Assembly: GCA_008330645.1 (NCBI GenBank)
Contig: VLTN01000077.1
Location: 62,001-126,000 of the forward strand
Direction of reading: 5' to 3'
DNA length: 64,000 nucleotides
Source: Cafeteria roenbergensis
Lineage: Eukaryota; Sar; Bigyra; Bicosoecida; Cafeteriaceae
Position numbers and translations under genes: made by a program
Part shown: in pieces, positions 10,730 through 19,836 of the stretch
Layout: each line of letters opens with the position of its first letter
Position numbering within the stretch: position 1 is the stretch's first letter
Notes under the pieces: generated by a model
The model's input: only the letters and a program-made list of their open reading frames with translations
Databases searched by the model: none
What the model was told of the DNA's origin: nothing

Positions 10730-13700
10730 ATGGGCCGCGACCCGCCGGCAATGCGCGTGAGCCAGCCGTGCGTGAGGCAGCGAGCACCAACAGCAGCGCC
10801 CGTACACGGCGAGTGTGGTTGTTGCTGCTAGTGGCTCGGCCCCGCGCAGTTTGTGTGCGCCTTTCGGCCGGAGACTCGGCCGGAGGAGCGCATGATTGCC
10901 AGAGAGAGGTGGACTGCCTGGGACACGGATGCCGCAACCGTGACGGTCAGCGCGGGGCCCGAGAGGAGCCACGCCAGGGTGAGACACAGCACTAGGGCGT
11001 GGGTTGAACATCGCGTGCCCATTGCTGAATCAAGGGTCAAGCAACTCGCATCGCGTGTACTGACGCGCGCGCCCTCCTGCGCAGCGCTACACGTTTGACG
11101 CCGTCCTTGGCCCCTCTTCGGCTTTGCGGGGCGTGTTTCGGACGTCGTGTCTTCCCCTGTGCGATGCGCTGCGGGCAGGCGCGTCGGGTTGCGTGGTGGT
11201 GGCCGGAGACCACTTGCTCGGGGCTGACGAGCACGCGCCCGCGGCCCGAACGCGGGCGGCCAGAGCTGGGGACGCTGGTCCCGAGGCGCTCGGACACGAC
11301 CTGTTGCGGCGGTGAGGCCTCCAGCACGCGAGTGCTCGGGCGTGCGCGCGCGCGTCTCGGCCGGCGAGGAGCTCCGCAAGCAGCGCTGCCGCCGGCCGAG
11401 CGGTCCTGCCCTCCCCTCCCGATGCCCTGCCGCACGGTCGCAGCGTCATCGAGGACGCCATCTCTGCGGCAGCTGTTCGTCAGGGCCAGCTGCGCGGCCT
11501 GTTGTCGCGGGCCTGCCGCGTGCGTTCGGCAATGCGCGGCGCCAGCGGATCGGCGCTGAGCGCCCTTGCCTCCGAAGCCCAGCAGGTCGCTGACGGCTTG
11601 GAGGCGCTGGCAACTCGACCCGGAGGGCTTGGCGAGGACGCGGCTTCCGCAGACACTGTGGCCGTGACAGCCTCGGCCGCGCGGGCCGCAGTCGCCTCAC
11701 TGGCCGCCGCAGCTGGCCTGTCGCCTGCTCCGCCCAGCCCCGCGAGCAGCCGGTATCGCGACCTATCCGCATCTGACGAGGAGTGGCTGTCCTTCATCGG
11801 CGCGTCGCTCACTCGCATGACGCTGGCCGTCAGCGCCGTCGAGGTGACGGACGGGCCGGCGGGCGGCCGCGGCGACATGCTCTTCGATGTGCTTGCCGCT
11901 TGCCTGCCTGCTGCACAGGGGCAGAGGCGTCCAGGCGGCAAGCCGGCCAGGCTCAGGGCGGTGGAAAGCCCCGGAGGCACTGCGCACTGCGAGGGGGCGA
12001 GGGAGGTGCGCGTGGCAAGCGCCGATGAGGCGGCGGCCCTGGTTCGCCTGGCGCTGCACTCCCGGCCGCACGTCGGCCACGCCCTTGTCACAATCACATT
12101 GACGGAGTCCTTGGTGCATTCGCGGCCACCGTCGTCCAGCGGGCTGGCGGCCGACGAACTGGCCAGGCGCGCGCTCGCCCAGGGCAGCCCGGCCGAGGCT
12201 CCGAGTCCTGTTGTGTCGCGGTGCAGCCTCGTAGTGCTGCGGCTGCCGGGACCCCCGCAGGCTACGGGTGGACACCCGTCGGGAGCGGAATCCAGCGCAT
12301 CGCTTGCGGCTCTCTGCAGCGTTACGGCTGGGCTCGCGGCGCGCCAGCAGCACGTCTCGTTCCGGTCCTCCGCCTTCACAAGGCTGCTCCAGCCCTGCCT
12401 CCTGCCCGAGGGTGCTGCAGCGTTTGTCTTTGCCCTCTCACCAGCCGCCACCGCAGCTGCGCGGACCCGTGCGACGCTGGCAGCTGCCGCCCAGCTTGGG
12501 GGCTCACGCAAGCTCGCGCAACTTGGAAGCCGCCACCGCCAGCAAGCACGAGCTGGCGACAGCACAAGCCGCGAGCTGAGCGAAGCTTGGCTGGCCCTTT
12601 CGGGAAAGGCCGACGCACGCTCGCGGGACCGCAGCCCGAGCAAGCCTGCGCGCGAAAGCCGCGTGCCGGAAGCGGTGAGGCTTTACTCCGGGGTGCGGAG
12701 GCTCGCAGCAGCGCTGCGCGACTGGGCCAGCGAGCAGCCTGCACGCACCGAGAGCCCGGCGCCGTCCTTCGCCGGTTCGCGATCTCCGCCAGCTGCTCCC
12801 GGCTCGAGCAGTGGCACGCCTGCCCGGTCGGGCTCATCAAGTCCACGCTCGCAAGCTGCCTGCGGGGCGCCTGGTGCTTGGGCTCCTGGTGCCTGGGCGC
12901 CAGGAGAGTCGCAGCACACCGCCCACGCGCGAGGACTGAGCCAAGCGGACCTCGCCACAGCTCCCGAGCAACTCGCGCTGGCTGCTTCCGGGCAAGACGC
13001 CGTCGCACCGCATTCTCGTGAACTCGCTCTCGCCGGGGCATCCCAAGAGGCGCTTGCCGCGTCGTCAGAGGTGGATTGGCAGGCCGTGCATGCCAGCGTT
13101 GCCGCCCTGCGATCACGCTTGAGCGGAATATGGACCAAGGGCGACGCCGGCAGCAGAGCAGCGCCCGCGGCGAGGGGGAAACCGGCGGCGTTGCCGGGGC
13201 AGGGATGCAGTCAGCAATCGCCAACCTCTGGCGGGCAGGCATTGACGCCTGCGGCGTCGTTGACGCCTGCGATGTCCTCAACGCAGTCTGAGTCGTCGCC
13301 AAGGTGGGCAGCCACCCCGTCGAGTCCCGACGCCACGAGGCTGGAGTTTCGTGGCAGTGCGAGCAGCGTGCCAGTCGCGGGCGGCCCCGCCATACCCTCC
13401 CCGCTGCTGCGCGTGCACTTCGGGCACTCTTGGCGCACCGGTTTCGTGGCGGCCTTGGAACTCCACTGCATCTCGGATGGCATGCGAGTGGGCCCGGCAT
13501 GGCGTGGACCCAACCCGTCAGGCACTGTTGTCCACTCAGGACCCGGGGTAGGCGTTGCTTGTCGCACTGCCAGAGACAGTCGCGTGGGCACCGCCGGCTG
13601 CTTCACCGCTCTGTCGGATGGCGATGTCCTGCTGGCGATCGACGGCCAGGACGTGTCTCGTGCCGACGCGGCACGAATCGGCGCGATTCTCAACCGCGCT

Positions 13701-16283
13701 GCCAGCTTCATGCGCCACCGTCGCTCTGTGCTGCGAGTCACCGTGCTGCGCCACGAGACGGACGACGGGCTGGAGGCGACACCCGTGGAGCTGGAGGACT
13801 TGATGCACGTAGTTGTCGGAGCGCCTGCTCCGCACGATCCGACCGCAGCTAGTGCCAGTTCTCCCTCCTTTAACCTGGCGTTGGCCACGGGTGGGCATGT
13901 TGCCAGCCATGCAGTCCCTGCGCCCGCGTCGCGCCTGTCGAGCAGCGAGGGGCCAACTGCACGCCCCCAGAGGGCAGGGCGAGCACAGCGAGCCGAGCCT
14001 CCACACCCGGTCCCGCACGCGGAGTCTGCTCGGGAGTGGACGACCTCGGCGCCGTCCTCCGGGCCAGCGTTCACGGCCAAAGAAGACGCAGAGAGGGCTG
14101 TGCTCGACCAGGAGGCGGAGCTCGAAGCTGCGAACAGACTGCAGGCGTTGCGATCGAGGGACTCGCGCCTGCTCGCGCTCGAGTCGAGCCTCAGCGATGC
14201 CCAATGGCGCCGCAGCGAGCCGCCGGGAGCTCGGGGGGACTTGGGCCACGCGGGTGCTGGCCAGGCAGACGGCAGCTGGCTGCAGACGCATTGGCAAGAC
14301 GGCCTGTACGGCTCGATGGAGCGGGGCTGGGAGCCGGATGTCCAGGCGCGCGCCTCCCGAGCGCGTCTGGGACCCACTGGGGCTCAGCCCTCGTGGCAAG
14401 ACCACCGAATGCAGGTGCCACCGCAGGCAAGCAGCTCCATGCTCGACCCCCAGTGGGGCTATGCCACAGAGCCCAGGCTCGCAGAGTCACGGCGTGGTCC
14501 TGAGCACGCCGCTTGGCCAAGCGAAAGCGCGGACCATGCGACAGCGGAGCTGCGACTGCTCAGCGAATGGGCAGCATCCCCACAGCCACCAGCAGAATCG
14601 CTTGCTCATCCTCAGCCGGGATCGCCTCGCGTCGCTGCCGCGCTTGCTGCCCCACCCCAAGCGGAACCTGTTGCCACTGCCCGTCCGCGGGCATGGGGCA
14701 GCGTGTCTGTGCTGACGGACTCTGTGATGCCTCTCCCAGCCCAGCCAGCTGCGGGCGCTGGGGCAGCTGCAGCACCTTCGGGCTCGCGCACTGAAGCCCC
14801 TCGCCGGGAGTGGAGCAGTGCCCGCTTCCACGAACAGGTCCCCCCTTGTCTCGCCATCGCGCCAGCTGGCGCCGTTCCGCCAGCTTTGCCTCCACGTGCG
14901 GCAAGCCCCGTCGGCGCCGCGACTGGCAGCCTTGGCGCTGCGGGACAGGCAGCGCGCCCACAGCCAGCTGACAGCCTGAGGCCGGAAGGGCCCGTCAGGC
15001 CGCCCCAACCCCGCAGGGCTGACGCCGAGGCGGGTCCAGCCCCTTTGCCTCCACGGCCGTCTGCCGAGTCGCAGCGCTCGCGCACTGCGGAGGAGCGCGA
15101 CCGGGAGGAGCGCGACCAGGAGGAGCGCGACCTGGAGGAGCGCGACCAGGAGGAGCGCGACCTGGAGGAGCGCGACCAGGAGGAGCGCGACCGGGAGGAG
15201 CGCGACCAGGAGGAGCGCGACCTGGAGGAGCGCGACCAGGAGGAGCGCGACCGGGAGGAGCGCGACCAGGAGGAGCGCGACCTGGAGGAGCGCGACCAGG
15301 AGGAGCGCGACCTGGAGGAGCGCGACCAGGAGGAGCGCGACCAGGAGCAGGGCGACCAGGAGGAGCGCGACCAGGAGCAGCGCGGCCAGGAGGAGCGCGA
15401 CCAGGAGCAGCGCGGGGCCGAGAGCGCTGCTGCGCTAGATGCTCAGGCTGACGCGAGGCATGGCCTGACTCGCCGCTCGCCGGAGGCGTCCCCGCCGTCC
15501 TGGCTGTCCCCTTCAGCGACGCTTGACGCACCTGGAGCTGCCGCCCCGCTCGAAGCGTTCTGGACACCGCCTCCGGTGCCGCGGGGCATGTCCACGCTCA
15601 GCCCCGTGTCGGAGGGAGCGTCGAGTGAAGAGTGTCGCGGGGGAAGTGGCTCTGCCAGCCCAGTAGGAGCCCTTGATGGGCTTGACTCCGCATCAGACGG
15701 CGGCTCTTCCCCCCGCCCAGAAGCTCTGAGCAACCGGCAGCGGAGGGCGTCGCCTGCGGCGGAGGTCCGGCCGAGCAGCCCCGATGGCCCTGGGAGCACG
15801 GGGCGTTGCTCGCCTGGGACACCATGGGGAGACGACCGCGACGATGAGGAGAGGGACGAGGAGGAGGATGCGAGCGGCGATGACAACGCGCCTGGTGCCA
15901 GAGCCAGGGCGTGCTTAGTGACGCGCAAGCCAATCGGACTGAAGCTCCGAAACGCGAGAGTGTCGGAGCACGGGGAGCCTTGTGGCGGCGTGGTGGAGGC
16001 AGTGAACATCAAGAGTGAGCTGCTGGGTCAAGTGGGGGCAGGGGACGAGGTCGTGGCGGTGCAGCGGCTTCCGGCCGGCGCAGCTGATGGGGCCGATGCC
16101 GCCGCCGCGTGGCGCACTGCCCCAGTGCTCTCATTGGCCCATGTGGCCTTCGACGATGTGATGGGGGTGCTCAAGGAGCTGTCGCGCGACCTCAAGGCGA
16201 ACAGGCCGTGCCGGGTGTTCGTGTGCTCTCCGGCGAGCGGAAGCCCGCAAGCCGGGCCGAGACAGCGAGGGCCGCTGCCCTGA
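10730..16283 (+). CDS. Kinesin-derived pseudomotor with PDZ-like domains
   Basis: A 1760-residue protein in four exons: 10730-10756, 10850-10978, 11085-11311 and 11384-16283. The first 500 residues align along a kinesin motor: FVCAFRPETRPEER (beta-1), RYTFDAVLGPSS, GASGCVVVAGD (strand before the P-loop), VSAVEVTDG with DMLFDVL, SRPHVGHALVTI (switch I), CSLVVLRLPGPP (switch II), HVSFRSSAFTRLLQP and FALSPA. The nucleotide motifs are all lost: no GxxGxGKT near residue 93, no SSRSH near 355, no DLAGSE near 412. A PDZ-like domain lies at about 797-918 (LSDGDVLLAIDGQDVS) and another at about 1634-1745 (PIGLKL, GAGDEVVAV). A charged ERDQE/ERDLE repeat sits at about 1365-1472. The motor is inferred to be unable to hydrolyse ATP, so a scaffold, perhaps on microtubules, is likely. 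All three introns start GTGAG and end CAG. The first exon codes only nine residues. Confidence 0.8.
15092..15413 (+). repeat. 15-bp tandem repeat coding ERDxE
   Basis: About 21 copies of a 15-bp unit (gaggagcgcgaccag and variants) code for the pentapeptide ERDQE/ERDLE/ERDRE inside the kinesin-derived protein. Higher-order 30- and 60-bp blocks are visible, indicating expansion by slippage or unequal exchange. The unit would form a highly charged single alpha-helix. Confidence 0.95.
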
Positions 16284-16462
16284 GCAGCCGCTTGCTTGTA
16301 CTGCGTGGTTTATTGGTGGTGCGTCCGCGACGTTGGCCGGAAAGAGAGGCCATCGCAGCCGCAGCCGGCACCTTGTGAGGTGCTGCGCGCAGCGCCAGGG
16401 AGTTCACTTGCCACGCCTCCGCCCCTCCCCGCCCCACCACCCACACACACCCACACCCACAC

Positions 16463-17338
16463 TCAATGGCGCTCGTCACCCCCGTCAGGCCCGCCCCCCA
16501 CCAGCCCGCGAAGCTTGTCCCGTAGGAACCTCGACCCCTCTCGCATGTCCTGCGACAGCCTTTCCAGCCCGAGTTTGCTGCCGGCTTTGCCAGCCATGTC
16601 ACCGGCAGCAGACCCAGCGGCCGCCAGGACGCGGCTCCACCAGTGGTTGTGGTCCGTCGCCAGCTGGATCGGGCTGCGGGCCACAAAGCTGCCTGGGTCC
16701 TCGGCCGCCCTGTCGCCAGCGAGCGGCTGAGTCAGCAGCTCGTGCGCCCACCCCTTCTCCTCCAGCGCCACCAGTGCTGGCGCGCTTGCAACAACAACAG
16801 CGTAGAGCGCTGCGACGCCAGCGCCGAGCTTGATGCTCCACAGAAGCCACGACGCCCGCGCAACGCGGCGCTCTGCCGCCAGCAGCTCCTGACCGTCCCA
16901 CACTCGAATGCCTGCGGCCCTCACCCGCGGTGTGAGCGTCGCCGTCGTCACCAGCAAACCCCTCGAGAGCGGCAGGGAATTCTGAACGAGCACCTCCTTG
17001 AACATGGCCACAGAGTGAAGCGGGAGCGGGCGCGAGTAGTTTTTGCACTCAATGTACCACGTCCTGCGCCACGGAAGCCTGGACGTTGCGATCACGTCGA
17101 TCTCGGACCGATGGCCAGCGTCACTCTTGATGTGGACGTTCCTGCGCACGGTGTAGCCCATGCGCTCGAACAAGGCGCCCACTCGCCGCTCAAGCGCCTC
17201 GCCCCGCTCCTGGCTCGTCGGCTTCACCGGTTCCGTCCAGCGCTTCCGGCCAACCGTTGCCCGCTTGCTCTTGGCACGCTGGATGAGCTTGGCAGCCTTG
17301 TGGACTTCCGCGCCGTCCCGAAACACTTTCAGCCTCAT
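16463..17338 (-). CDS. Mrr-like PD-(D/E)XK nuclease with membrane segment
   Basis: A predicted restriction-endonuclease-fold protein of the Mrr_cat/DUF2034 (RRG7-like) type. From the ATG at 17338 it is 291 residues. The core reads ERVGALFERMGYTV-like helix, then EIDVI (Asp81), then YIECKNY (Glu97, Lys99), the D...ExK signature, followed by FKEVLVQNSLPLSRGLLVTT and GIRVWDGQEL, typical of Mrr domains. A hydrophobic segment at about residues 163-190 (WSIKLGAGVAALYAVVVASA) suggests a single membrane anchor behind the domain. The basic N-terminus (MRLKVF...) could be a mitochondrial presequence, in line with yeast RRG7. The frame is open upstream to 17761 and there contains a CPAC...C cluster, so a longer N-terminus is possible. 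Substrate unknown. Divergent from the PHAF1 gene. Confidence 0.72.
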   Translation of the reverse strand: MRLKVFRDGAEVHKAAKLIQRAKSKRATVGRKRWTEPVKPTSQERGEALERRVGALFERMGYTVRRNVHIKSDAGHRSEIDVIATSRLPWRRTWYIECKNYSRPLPLHSVAMFKEVLVQNSLPLSRGLLVTTATLTPRVRAAGIRVWDGQELLAAERRVARASWLLWSIKLGAGVAALYAVVVASAPALVALEEKGWAHELLTQPLAGDRAAEDPGSFVARSPIQLATDHNHWWSRVLAAAGSAAGDMAGKAGSKLGLERLSQDMREGSRFLRDKLRGLVGGGPDGGDERH

Positions 17339-17841
17339 CGCTGCAGCTGTCGCCCGGCACAACGGCGGGCGGGCGTTCGAGTTGACCGCAGTGCTCGCTC
17401 GCTCAGCGCAAAACCCGCGGCTGCAGGCAGCTAGCTGGACGCCACACGCAGGGCACACGTGCCCTGAAACGCCGGTGGTTGTGGCGGCCCGCTCAGTTGG
17501 CGCCTCGAGTGGTGACGGCGCTCTCGCTGCGTTTCCCTCGGGCGGCAGAGCGCGCTGGTTCGATGGCGGCCAGCGACGGCGCAAGGAATTCACCCACCAA
17601 GCGACCACGGCTGGTTGGCTCGCACCGCCGCTTGGAAAGTTCGCCCCAGGTCGCCCACAGGCACGTCCCCGACCTCGGGGTCGGCGCAGCGCCTCGCTTT
17701 GTGGCCGGAGCCAGTTGAGCGCGCAGGCGGCAGTTGCTCGACTGCGCGGTCGTGCGAGCACGGCCCTTGTCCCCTCCCCGCGGCTGGCGACCGCCGCAAG
17801 CAGGCCATCGAGCCTGCCCTTCCCGGTTTGGGGAGCGAGCG
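17339..17841. promoter_or_regulatory. Divergent spacer, Mrr-like / PHAF1
   Basis: A 503-bp spacer that should hold both promoters. Its minus-strand frame is open in continuation of the Mrr-like gene and includes a CPACGVQLAACSRGFC stretch that could be a zinc-binding N-terminus, so part of it may be coding. Confidence 0.35.
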
Positions 17842-19638
17842 ATGGATGTCACCCCCGGGACGCGCATCGGCCGCCACCGCGTTGGCTCTGACCTGAACGC
17901 GGCACTCGCTGACTGCATCGCCCGCGGCCTGGACACCCTCGTGGAGGACGGCGACGCGAGAATCGAGTTGCGGGTGTCCAATGCGGACGGGTCGACCGTG
18001 CAGCTGTGGTTTGATGGCGTGACCCACCGGTCCGCTCTGGTTCGCTGGACGTTTGCTGGCGTTCTGCCTTGCGAGCTGCGCGTTGCCCAGCGTGTGCTGG
18101 GCAAAGCCGGCGAGGCAGTTAGCGCCGCAGACGTAGATGCCCGCCTCGGCTCGTCGTGGCCAACGGAGCAAGCAAGCGTTCCCGGCTTGTGGGTGTCGGA
18201 GTTTTCCGGGATGGCCCTGGGCTTCCGCTCGACAGCGGCAGCGCCGGCCAAGGGCAAGCCCCCGCTGCCGTCGCTGATTCTTCAGAGTGTGTGGGTACAC
18301 GCGGCGGAGGCGAGCGCGCTTCGGCCCAAGGTGCCACGCCTGGCGACCGTCGGCAACGCGCAGGTCCCACGCCGAGCGGGCGGCGCCCCGGACGAGCAGC
18401 TGCCGGAGCGCGCCTCGGCGTGGCTGCGGTCGCGCATCGGCAGCGACGCGGCGGCATCGCAGCTCGGCGCTGCCCTGGAGGTGCAGGCCAGGTCGGGCCT
18501 GCGGGGCCTCTGCGGCGTGCTGCACCCCGCGGACGGGTGGGCGATGCTGTGGTTCCCCGGCCGGGGCAGCGGGGCTTGGCTCGCAGCCTGCGGCGACGCG
18601 GTGGCTGCCAGCTCCGAGGACGACGCCCTCACTGCTCTGGGCGCCCCCGGCGCCATCGCTACCGCAAGGCCGATGCTCTCCTCGCTCGCAAGGGCGGACT
18701 CCAACTCCGGCGCAGGCGCCACGGCTGGCGGGTCCACCTCCCCCCCGGCTGCCCCGCGTTCGCGCCCGTCGTGCGACAGCTCTTGCCACTTCCGGTGCTG
18801 CTGCTGGTCTGCCAGGGAGGGCGTGGACCTGCTCTTCTGCCCCGTGCGGCGCTGTCTCATCGGCATGGCTGCGACCACGAACATGCCCGGCCACAGGGAC
18901 TTCGGGTCCGTCGCAAGGGCCTCCTTTGCTCTGCTGGTGGCCGACGAAGCGCGCCCTGCGGCTGGTGTCGCCGGGGCTGCTGCGGCAGCTGCCGAGGCAG
19001 GTGTGCCGCGCGAGCCCTCCACCTCCGATGCCAGCTCCCGCGAGGGCGCCTCCCCGCGCTCCGAGGCTGCATCCCGTAGCGAAGACGACAGCGTAGAGCT
19101 CAGCGATGGCTCGGGTTCGTCGCGAAGCTCGGGAGACGATGCCTCATCCGACGATGACGATCGCACCTGGGCGCAGAAGGCAGCGGCTGCCGCCTCAGTC
19201 CGCGCCGCACCCCCCAGTGACAAGCAAGAGAGCGACCGCTTCTCGACGATGAAGGACGCGGTGCCGAGACCCTCAGCTCCCCCGTCGGAGCCACGTGCCG
19301 GGCCAGCCGCCGCAGCTGCAGGCACTGGCGCCGCAGCCGCAGGCGCGGCGGATCTGGCCGCGAGGCAGGCTGGCGAGGCCCCGGGCCCGGCGTTGGCTGG
19401 GTGGGAGTTGCTCACTTCCGAAAGCCGCCGGGCGGACTGGGCCGCGGTGCTGGGCAAGCCGCTGCGGCCGGTGCAGCTGCTCGCCCCTGCCGGCGCCCTC
19501 GCGCCCTCCGAGCTTCCCAGCGGCGACATCGCCTTCGAGGCAACCACGGCCACGGTGTGGGGGTCGGGAGTGATGGTCGAGTGCTGCGGCGACGAGGCTG
19601 TCGCCCGCCTCGCGTTCACGGTTGGCCTGCCTTTGTAG
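17842..19638 (+). CDS. PHAF1 (UPF0183) homologue
   Basis: Homologue of phagophore assembly factor PHAF1 (C16orf70, UPF0183), which works with BCAS3 on autophagic membranes in animals. The single frame from the ATG at 17842 gives 598 residues, longer than the usual 400 or so. Diagnostic stretches: SDLNAALADCI, then LRVSNADGSTVQLWFD (family: NLTQDGIKLLFD), then DVDARLGSSWP with WVSEFSGMALGF (family: FGATHPG with LNFRGLSFSF), and near residues 330-370 EGVDLLFCPVRRCLIG and TTNMPGH (family: GVDILFDARTHKVKKF and HTNYPGH). After that block sits a Ser/Asp/Glu-rich linker and a C-terminal tail ending AFTVGLPL. A Cys-rich run just before EGVDLL (CHFRCCCWS) looks odd and could be an unspliced intron, so the exon structure there is uncertain. 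Confidence 0.78.
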   Translation: MDVTPGTRIGRHRVGSDLNAALADCIARGLDTLVEDGDARIELRVSNADGSTVQLWFDGVTHRSALVRWTFAGVLPCELRVAQRVLGKAGEAVSAADVDARLGSSWPTEQASVPGLWVSEFSGMALGFRSTAAAPAKGKPPLPSLILQSVWVHAAEASALRPKVPRLATVGNAQVPRRAGGAPDEQLPERASAWLRSRIGSDAAASQLGAALEVQARSGLRGLCGVLHPADGWAMLWFPGRGSGAWLAACGDAVAASSEDDALTALGAPGAIATARPMLSSLARADSNSGAGATAGGSTSPPAAPRSRPSCDSSCHFRCCCWSAREGVDLLFCPVRRCLIGMAATTNMPGHRDFGSVARASFALLVADEARPAAGVAGAAAAAAEAGVPREPSTSDASSREGASPRSEAASRSEDDSVELSDGSGSSRSSGDDASSDDDDRTWAQKAAAAASVRAAPPSDKQESDRFSTMKDAVPRPSAPPSEPRAGPAAAAAGTGAAAAGAADLAARQAGEAPGPALAGWELLTSESRRADWAAVLGKPLRPVQLLAPAGALAPSELPSGDIAFEATTATVWGSGVMVECCGDEAVARLAFTVGLPL

Positions 19639-19836
19639 CATCGCATCCCCAAACTCAAGCCGTCGCCCTGCCCCAGGGCCTGTGTGTGTGTCCATTGCTG
19701 CGATGCACTTGCGTCGCCAGGGCGCGTGCCCGCCGCACAGCGACAAACAGCAGCGATGTCCCCAGCACCAAGCGGCTTGCGCCAGAGCAACCCCACGCAC
19801 GCAGCCCCGGCAGGGCCGCACAGCCGATGCCCCGCC

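Noticed and set aside
11312-11383. The kinesin-derived gene as a pseudogene, because of the stop at 11313
   Set aside because: The TGA lies inside a GTGAGG...AAGCAG intron of 72 nt that keeps phase; the rest of the frame is open for over 1600 codons.
14995-15567. Minus-strand APPGR repeat protein of 190 residues
   Set aside because: It is the antisense of the ERDxE repeat of the kinesin-derived gene.
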